From: DAIQON01 sp036787835
GTDB lineage: Bacteria > Patescibacteriota > Saccharimonadia > Saccharimonadales > UBA4665
Assembly (NCBI GenBank): GCA_036787835.1
Contig: DAIQON010000013.1
Coordinates: 1 to 26,500, forward strand
Reading direction: 5' to 3'
DNA: 26,500 nt
The notes beneath the pieces are model-generated. The model saw nothing but the letters and a program-made list of their open reading frames with translations, did no database searches and was not told the origin of the DNA. Both the position numbers and the translations under genes were made by a program. Position 1 is the first letter of the stretch. Each line of letters starts with the position of its first letter. This document shows, piece after piece, positions 21,802-26,500 of the stretch.

Positions 21802-23109
21802 CTATCTCCGATCAATATATTCATCAGGCTGCGCGCCGACACCGATCATAGTAATAGGTGTTCTCAGTTCATACTCAAGGAAGTCAACATAATATTGTGC
21901 CGCCTTAGGCAGATCACTAAAGCTCCTTGCGCCAGTAATATCTTCTTCCCAGCCTGGTAGCGTGACGTAAATCGGCCTAGACTGGTCTAGCTTTCGTGCC
22001 GAATCGGGGGCATCTTCCAGTATTTTACCTTTTCTCTCGTACTCAACACAGACGTCGATTACCGGGCCAAATCTTTGGACCCAGTCTAGTTTAGTCAAAA
22101 TTATTTCGTCTGGGCCATTAACCAAATTAGATCTTCGAATAAGCGGAAGGTCTAGATGCCCAAGCCGCCTATCTCTGCCGGTGGTAGTGCCTCTTTCTCC
22201 GTCGACTGCTGACTTATCACCATGCAATGTTGCAAGCTGTTCTTCATTAAATATTTCGGTTACAAAATTTCCTCCACCTACATGAGAGGGGACGGCTTTA
22301 ACTACGCCAAAAACTTTTCCAATCCTACTGGCAGGCACACCTAAACCTATAGTTGCGCCACCAGAAGTCGTTGACGTAGAGGTGGTAAATGGGTACATGC
22401 CGTGGTCTATATCTAGCGCAAAGGCCTGAGCGCCTTCAGCGAGAACTCTGAGGTCTGGGTATCTTTCTAATGACCTGCCCAAAAATCGTACAGTATCTGT
22501 TACGTAGCAGCCAATACTCAAAGCAGCCTCAATGAATTCACGTGCTTCTGCAGCTTCATCAATTGGTTTAAAACCGGCTTCATCCCTTAATTCACGCTGA
22601 GCAACGAGGGCGCTATAGGCAATGTCAAAAAGTTCATCTGGACGATTCCTGATTTCTTCAACTCGTTTACCAAGCCTCATTGATTTATCAGCCATGGTGG
22701 GAGCGATTCCAGTTTTGGTAGAACCTTGAGCGATTCCTGGATCTGTTTCTCGGATTTTATCGTCCCATATATGATGAGGCATTATGAGATGAGCCCCGGA
22801 GCTTATTTTTAAATTATCTTCAGATACTTCTAGTCCAAATGACCTTATGTGAGCAATTTCAGCAACTAATTGGACTGGGTTTACGAGGGTGCCATTGCCT
22901 ATTATGTTCACGGTGCCTTCGTGGGCAATCCCTGACGGTACGAGATGGAGTTTTAGTGGCTCATCATACCCCTCAAGAACAACCGTGTGTCCTGCATTAT
23001 TGCCACCATTATACCTGGCGACGGCATCATATTCAGCTGCCAAAATATCGACAAATCTACCTTTGCCTTCATCGCCTCTCTGTGATCCAACCAAAACATC
23101 TACTGACAT
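21802..23109 (-). CDS. purA: Adenylosuccinate synthetase
   Basis: Cytosolic GTP-dependent enzyme joining aspartate to IMP to make adenylosuccinate, the first step to AMP. The frame can extend to a TTG at 23118, but ATG 23109 is preferred: a promoter ends 8 bases upstream, and it places the catalytic residues at D13 (GSQRGDEGKG) and H41 (NGGNNAGHT), the same numbers as in E. coli. Other landmarks include GNGTLVNP, GSTKTGIAPTMADK, EGAQAFALDIDHGMYPFTTSTSTTSGGATIGLG and GERGTTTGRDRRLGHLDL. The GAQ-x-LD loop has Ala/Phe substitutions. At about 435 residues it matches the family. With guaB it lets the cell interconvert salvaged IMP; no de novo purine genes are in the window. Confidence 0.95.
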   Translation of the reverse strand: MSVDVLVGSQRGDEGKGRFVDILAAEYDAVARYNGGNNAGHTVVLEGYDEPLKLHLVPSGIAHEGTVNIIGNGTLVNPVQLVAEIAHIRSFGLEVSEDNLKISSGAHLIMPHHIWDDKIRETDPGIAQGSTKTGIAPTMADKSMRLGKRVEEIRNRPDELFDIAYSALVAQRELRDEAGFKPIDEAAEAREFIEAALSIGCYVTDTVRFLGRSLERYPDLRVLAEGAQAFALDIDHGMYPFTTSTSTTSGGATIGLGVPASRIGKVFGVVKAVPSHVGGGNFVTEIFNEEQLATLHGDKSAVDGERGTTTGRDRRLGHLDLPLIRRSNLVNGPDEIILTKLDWVQRFGPVIDVCVEYERKGKILEDAPDSARKLDQSRPIYVTLPGWEEDITGARSFSDLPKAAQYYVDFLEYELRTPITMIGVGAQPDEYIDRR

Positions 23110-23117
23110 ACCCAACA

Positions 23118-23146
23118 AGAATAGATGAGAACTTACTAGTTATCAA
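23118..23146 (-). promoter_or_regulatory. purA promoter, leaderless type
   Basis: Minus strand: -35 TTGATA (23141-23146), 17-base spacer, -10 TATTCT (23118-23123), then 8 bases to the ATG at 23109. No SD is present. GCATAAGCAAT (23147-23157, motif copy 3) abuts the -35. Confidence 0.5.
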
Positions 23147-23157
23147 GCATAAGCAAT
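23147..23157 (+). promoter_or_regulatory. GCATAAGCA motif, copy 3
   Basis: GCATAAGCAAT, identical over 11 bases to the copy at 26426-26436. In the direction of purA it reads ATTGCTTATGC and touches the -35 box. Confidence 0.35.
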
Positions 23158-23207
23158 TTAATAAGTCTAGTTTAGCCAATTTACTACTAACAAACTACGG
23201 TCTTTTG

Positions 23208-23363
23208 TTAATTGTTACCAAGGTCTGACGCCATGGATTCGTAGCAAGACTTACATATATGGAACTTCGTAACTTGATTAGCAGAATTAGGTGGACTCAG
23301 TAAAATCGCTCCAAAATCGGTTAGTTCATCACCGCACATGTCGCACTTTGGTTTAATAGCCAT
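23208..23363 (-). CDS. Small zinc-ribbon protein, 51 residues
   Basis: A short gene reading MAIKPKCDMCGDELTDFG at its start, with a second half containing FHICKSCYESMASD. Two CxxC pairs (C7/C10 and C37/C40) make a probable four-cysteine zinc ribbon. The middle, AILLSPPNSANQ, is a loop between the knuckles. The ATG at 23363 is preceded by GGGTT, a weak SD. It lies upstream of purA on the same strand with a 98-base gap. Candidate roles are nucleic-acid or protein binding; nothing in the sequence decides. The coding look (well-spaced cysteines, clean start and stop) supports a real gene despite its size. Confidence 0.7.
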   Translation of the reverse strand: MAIKPKCDMCGDELTDFGAILLSPPNSANQVTKFHICKSCYESMASDLGNN

Positions 23364-23410
23364 AACCCTACTTTATTACATAATGCTAAATAACCTAGAT
23401 ACTAAAACTA

Positions 23411-23438
23411 TTGACATTGCTAATGTTTAACATATAAT
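23411..23438 (+). promoter_or_regulatory. Consensus promoter of the repeat surface protein
   Basis: TTGACA at 23411-23416, 16-base spacer, TATAAT at 23433-23438. AAGG at 23452-23455 is the likely SD, 7 bases before the ATG at 23463. A strong promoter of ordinary leadered type. Confidence 0.8.
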
Positions 23439-23462
23439 TTCGCTTATAAACAAGGTTCAGAC

Positions 23463-25064
23463 ATGACCAAAACCAAAAAATCCAAAAAGTCCTCAAACTC
23501 GAAAAGAAAAACTTTAAGAAATCGATTTAACTTCAAGAATCTCCTAGCAGTACTGGTAATCGCCATAATCGCCATTCTTGGCATTAAGTTTCTGTTTGTT
23601 TCTCATGCCGCCACGCCAACGATTACCGGCACCCCCGTAGCGATTGTTGCATCCAGCGCTAATACTGGTTATTGGATAGCTGCTAGTGATGGCGGTGTCT
23701 TTGCTGAGGGCACGGCTCCTTTTTATGGCTCTATGGGCGGTAAGGCGCTCTCTGCCCCAATTACTGGTATCGCCTCGACAGCTGATGGCAACGGCTATTG
23801 GCTTGTAGGAGCAGACGGAGCAGTCTACGCCTTTGGTGATGCTGGCTATCATAATGGGGTAAATAACATTGGCCTTAATGGTACATCAGTTAAAGTACCT
23901 GGAGCGACTATAGTATCGATAGCCGATGATCCGGCCAATGGTGGCTATATTCTTATAGATAACTTTGGGCATTCATACGCCTTTGGCAATGCGCCTCCGT
24001 ATAATGTATCTCCATGGACTACTCCGACAGGTGAAAATGTCAATAGTCTAGACATGAATTCGTCCGGTTCCGGACTATATGTCTTAACCACTGACGGAAG
24101 AGTTCTCTCATATGGCAGCGTTGCTGGACAGGGTGGCTATCTTGGCTCAACCGCTGGTGGTCAAAAATGGATTGGTATTGCTTCAGACCCTGGAACCAAT
24201 GGATACTACATGGTCAGTAACATTGGTGGCGTATATGCCGAGAGTGGAGCAGCATTTTATGGTTCTGCGGTATCAAATAACCCAGTCGGCGGAATTATTG
24301 GTATGGCTGTCACTTCAGACGGCAAAGGCTACTGGCTACTTGGTGGTGACGGTGGTATTTTCTCGTACGGGGATGCGGTTTACCAAGGAAGAGTCACTCC
24401 AACAGCCCCAGTAATTTCAGCCTTTACCTCAAGCCTACCCAACGTTGTATCAGGTCAACCAGTCAGCCTAAGTTATGCCGTGACTAATGCTACCCAAGTG
24501 TCTATTACTGGCTACGGTGGTGCTCTTAGCCCAACAAGTGGGAAAGTCAACGTCACGCCAACAAACACCACAAGCGCACTTACTAAGATCACCTACACTC
24601 TGTCAGCCATCAACACTGGCAACACACCTGCGGTTTCACAGGTTGTAGTCGGGGTATGTCCAGCTGGAACCGTAGTTAACGCAACCTATGGCTGTGTAAC
24701 TCCATCATCGTTAACACCTAAATGCCCAGCAGGCCAAACAGGCACTCCACCAAACTGTACTACCGCGGCTGCTCCGACATGTCCAGCAGGCCAAACAGGC
24801 ACTCCACCAAACTGTTATGCTCCAGGAGCATTTGCTGGCCTCAGCGGCCATGACTGTTACCAAAACTTTGATTGGATCCCGGTTGGCACTGGCGGAGAAT
24901 GTGTCCTAAATGCCAGCGTTGCCGGATATAATTCGACGACTGCAGCTGAGATAGCCGTCATCAATGGTGTGGCAGGAGCAAACTTCGTACACGTCGATAC
25001 TGGCGGGCACGTAGTGTATAACTGCGTAACGATATTAGGGTGCGAGAACGTAACACCATACTAA
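23463..25064 (+). CDS. Surface protein with propeller-type GYWLV-DGG repeats and Cys-loop repeats
   Basis: Exported 533-residue protein. A very basic N-terminus (KKSKKSSNSKRK) and hydrophobic segment 27-46 ending SHAA give a signal peptide or anchor. Residues ~55-310 hold about six repeats built on IAS-x-(A/S)DGxGYWLVGxDGGVFxFGDAxFYGS, strongest at 59-90, 102-128 and 279-307. I know this repeat from secreted actinobacterial proteins, where it likely forms a beta-propeller. An Ig-like segment follows (316-397), then Cys loops: CPAGTVVNATYGC and two copies of CPAGQTGTPPNC (421-432, 440-451). A C-terminal Cys-containing domain (452-533) ends the protein. The next gene starts one base after the stop, so they form an operon. 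A role in contact with actinobacterial hosts is inference. Confidence 0.78.
   Translation: MTKTKKSKKSSNSKRKTLRNRFNFKNLLAVLVIAIIAILGIKFLFVSHAATPTITGTPVAIVASSANTGYWIAASDGGVFAEGTAPFYGSMGGKALSAPITGIASTADGNGYWLVGADGAVYAFGDAGYHNGVNNIGLNGTSVKVPGATIVSIADDPANGGYILIDNFGHSYAFGNAPPYNVSPWTTPTGENVNSLDMNSSGSGLYVLTTDGRVLSYGSVAGQGGYLGSTAGGQKWIGIASDPGTNGYYMVSNIGGVYAESGAAFYGSAVSNNPVGGIIGMAVTSDGKGYWLLGGDGGIFSYGDAVYQGRVTPTAPVISAFTSSLPNVVSGQPVSLSYAVTNATQVSITGYGGALSPTSGKVNVTPTNTTSALTKITYTLSAINTGNTPAVSQVVVGVCPAGTVVNATYGCVTPSSLTPKCPAGQTGTPPNCTTAAAPTCPAGQTGTPPNCYAPGAFAGLSGHDCYQNFDWIPVGTGGECVLNASVAGYNSTTAAEIAVINGVAGANFVHVDTGGHVVYNCVTILGCENVTPY
24723..24815 (+). repeat. Direct repeat of 36 bp encoding CPAGQTGTPPNC twice
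   Basis: The 36-base units at 24723-24758 and 24780-24815 differ at a single base (TGC versus TGT in the first codon), with a 57-base period. The near identity points to recent duplication or conversion of this Cys loop. Confidence 0.85.
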
Positions 25065-25065
25065 A

Positions 25066-25494
25066 ATGATGAAAAAAATGAAATTAAATCAATCAAAAAT
25101 CATATTTCTAGCAGTTATATTTGTAGCTGTGATTGGGGTTGCCGTTTTAGGTGTTTATCTACATAGGTCGCAGTGGCTATTTACTCCAGCTTATAGTCAA
25201 AGACAGACAGCTACAAAGTTTCTGGACGACGTCTATGCAAATAAAATGAGCGCCGCTTATGGTCTGACTAGCAATAAGTTCCTGTCGACAAACTCGATAG
25301 TAAGCTTTAGCTCTAGTGAGTCGCCTTTGGTAGGTAACCATATGATTACTCACTTCGGAAAGTACTATGTAGTTAAGGGCCAGTCAATAATAACCGGAAG
25401 CATTCTAAACGCATCTAATGGGACAGTGATAACGTTGAATATGACCTTTGCTGGTAATAAGCTAGATTCCTTCAACGCCGTTCAAGCTAATTAG
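25066..25494 (+). CDS. Small membrane-anchored protein, 142 residues, function unknown
   Basis: A single hydrophobic helix at about 10-32 (SKIIFLAVIFVAVIGVAVLGVYL) after a Lys-rich N-terminus makes it a type II or signal-anchored protein with about 105 residues outside. The outer part (RQTATKFLDDVYANKMSAAYGLTSNKFLST, then beta-rich YYVVKGQSIITGSILNASNGTVITLNMTF) resembles the DUF4878/NTF2-like lipoprotein-type domains that follow a helix with 'A..FL..v..g...aay', but the match is not firm. It starts 1 base after the stop of the repeat surface protein and is probably its partner. Its 3' end overlaps the convergent proline-rich gene by 8 bases. Confidence 0.65.
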   Translation: MMKKMKLNQSKIIFLAVIFVAVIGVAVLGVYLHRSQWLFTPAYSQRQTATKFLDDVYANKMSAAYGLTSNKFLSTNSIVSFSSSESPLVGNHMITHFGKYYVVKGQSIITGSILNASNGTVITLNMTFAGNKLDSFNAVQAN

Positions 25495-26395
25495 AGATAT
25501 TGTAGTTAGCTAGGATTTTACTCATCGTCGTAGTCGATACGGCAGTAGTTTTATCTATTGAGTACATTTCAAATAGATACTTGCTTTGATTATCATTAAA
25601 GACGACGACTTTATCGGTGTTCGTCCCACATACCTTATAACTAGAACCCTTGATATTAATCGTGCCCACGGTCTTTACGGTCTTACCCAGATTGCTACAA
25701 TCACCTTTACTCGGGTATTTAATGAATGAGGCGCTCAGTGGGGTTTTCAGATCGCCGGTTAATTGGCTGTTGCCAGTTATAATATTTACTCCTGGAACGG
25801 CGTCTGAGTAGTATATAAAGGAGTAATCAACACCCTTATTTACTAGCGTGTAACGTTTACTAAGACTTTGTCCGCTATGCGACACAAACAACAACGACGC
25901 TGCGGCAATTAGCAAGATAAATGCCCCGGCGGAAGTGATAAAAACAGCCTTACGCTTGCTCTTGACTGCTATTTCAGGCTGCAAATAGCTGTCTGCCGGT
26001 GGCGCTGTGTTAACTATTGTCATCTGAGGGCTTGCAGGGTCAACATTGTTAATAATCGGAATTGTTTGTATGATCTGACCTTCAGTTGGGGAAATAACTT
26101 GAACTGGCGTTGTAAGTTCACTATTTTCGGTGGCAGTACTAGCTAGGAAGTTTTGAATCTCTTCAGTTGGACTGTTATATACGGGTTCAGGTGCAGCAGC
26201 AGTTGATATGGGCTCAGGATTTGGTGTTGGGGCAATCATCGTAGGTTCAACGACCGGGGCGGCAGAAGCGGCCGGAACAGCATTAGGAGTTATTAGAGTT
26301 GGCTCAGGCGACACGGGAGCTGATTGAGGTTCTAGAGACGGGGCTACAAGAGGAGGTTGACTGTTGTCGGTTGGCGGGATTTGATTATTGTCCAT
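25487..26395 (-). CDS. Membrane protein with long cytoplasmic Pro/Thr-rich N-tail and ISPT motif
   Basis: Type II membrane protein of 302 residues, not recognised as a known family. Residues 1-145 are Pro/Ala/Thr/Glu-rich and disordered, with repeated hydrophobic-Pro-Thr phrases: PTLITP (32-37), EPTMIAPT (50-57), TPVQVISPT (96-104) and TIPIINNV. KSKRK at 145-149 precedes the helix at 150-171, so the tail is inside. The outside part (~172-302) is a small beta-rich domain (YTLVNKGVDYSFIYYSDAVPGVNIITG, KVCGTNTDKVVVFNDNQSKYLFEMYSI) with cysteines at CSNLG and VCGT. The TPVQVISPT motif differs by one residue from that in the cohesin protein's tail. A TATAAT box lies 8 bases before the ATG and no SD is present. 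Confidence 0.7.
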   Translation of the reverse strand: MDNNQIPPTDNSQPPLVAPSLEPQSAPVSPEPTLITPNAVPAASAAPVVEPTMIAPTPNPEPISTAAAPEPVYNSPTEEIQNFLASTATENSELTTPVQVISPTEGQIIQTIPIINNVDPASPQMTIVNTAPPADSYLQPEIAVKSKRKAVFITSAGAFILLIAAASLLFVSHSGQSLSKRYTLVNKGVDYSFIYYSDAVPGVNIITGNSQLTGDLKTPLSASFIKYPSKGDCSNLGKTVKTVGTINIKGSSYKVCGTNTDKVVVFNDNQSKYLFEMYSIDKTTAVSTTTMSKILANYNISN

Positions 26396-26403
26396 AAGCG
26401 GTA

Positions 26404-26409
26404 ATTATA
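26404..26409 (-). promoter_or_regulatory. -10 box of the proline-rich protein gene (leaderless type)
   Basis: Minus strand TATAAT, with 8 bases to the ATG at 26395. GCATAAGCAAT (26426-26436, motif copy 4) covers the place of the -35, and a palindrome ATATTAATAT (26416-26425) lies between them. Confidence 0.5.
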
Positions 26410-26425
26410 CTATGAATATTAATAT

Positions 26426-26436
26426 GCATAAGCAAT
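26426..26436 (+). promoter_or_regulatory. GCATAAGCA motif, copy 4
   Basis: GCATAAGCAAT, the same 11 bases as near purA (23147-23157). Relative to the downstream minus-strand gene it overlaps the expected -35 position. Confidence 0.35.
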
Positions 26437-26490
26437 AAAAGTCAAAAGTATTGAGCCACCATACATCTTGGACACATTCACTAAACTAGA

Positions 26491-26496
26491 AAGGAG
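26491..26496 (+). promoter_or_regulatory. Shine-Dalgarno of a gene starting just beyond the window
   Basis: AAGGAG four bases from the right edge is a strong SD on the plus strand, implying a start codon within about 5 bases after the window end. The gene itself cannot be identified. Confidence 0.45.
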
Positions 26497-26500
26497 TGAA

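Noticed and set aside
1..26500. TGA recoding as in some CPR groups
   Set aside because: TGA is a plausible genuine stop for queA, the cohesin gene and the STAS-like gene, and no conserved domain runs through an in-frame TGA.
1..26500. tRNA, CRISPR array, insertion sequence or integrase
   Set aside because: No T-loop-like GGTTCGA with matching acceptor stem, no regularly spaced direct repeats, no terminal inverted repeats with a transposase frame, and no recombinase were found by eye.

Overview
The window reads as chromosome of a Candidate Phyla Radiation bacterium, most probably an environmental Candidatus Saccharibacteria (TM7). The evidence is short, tightly packed genes, many lineage-restricted membrane-anchored surface proteins, a phage-tail-like protein starting with an RLPIPGGDNNNWG-type motif, and a standard code: TGA ends queA, the cohesin gene and the STAS-like gene, which argues against the CPR groups that read TGA as glycine. 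No taxonomic search could be run. No tRNA, rRNA, CRISPR array, transposase or integrase was seen.

Layout. 1-2735: the 3' part of a MarP-like membrane serine protease, an RRM RNA-binding protein and a D-Ala-D-Ala ligase-like ATP-grasp enzyme. 2947-8296: a two-gene unit of a 1282-residue surface protein (propeller-like region, clan-A-like glycoside hydrolase region, discoidin-like and Ig-like modules, C-terminal type I dockerin) followed by a membrane-anchored cohesin protein. This looks like a minimal cohesin-dockerin surface system and is the most interesting locus. 8372-12708: an unknown soluble protein, the overlapping queA-tgt pair for queuosine tRNA modification, a small membrane protein and a frameshifted yaaA. 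12804-13684: an SpoIIAA/STAS-like protein and an unknown protein. 13822-16840, minus strand: two phage-tail/fibre-like proteins and a CBM-like membrane-anchored surface protein. 17157-18908: an orphan b6-type cytochrome b with all four haem histidines. 18911-20252: an unknown protein, a stand-alone receiver domain and a frameshifted VOC protein. 20305-23363: guaB and purA, convergent and 3 bases apart, plus a 51-residue zinc-ribbon protein. 23463-26395: an actinobacterial-style repeat surface protein, a small membrane protein and a proline-rich membrane protein. A Shine-Dalgarno-like sequence at the right edge suggests another gene just beyond.

Cross-cutting signals. (i) Three predicted membrane proteins share proline/threonine-rich cytoplasmic tails with near-identical motifs (TPIQVISPT / TPVQVISPT / ATIISPT, and ETGE-x-L in two). 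(ii) A 9-bp motif GCATAAGCA lies in four intergenic regions. (iii) Several genes have a -10-like box 7-9 bases before the ATG, suggesting leaderless mRNAs, while others have clear SD sites. (iv) yaaA and the VOC gene each look one base short next to an A5 run, so assembly indels must be considered.
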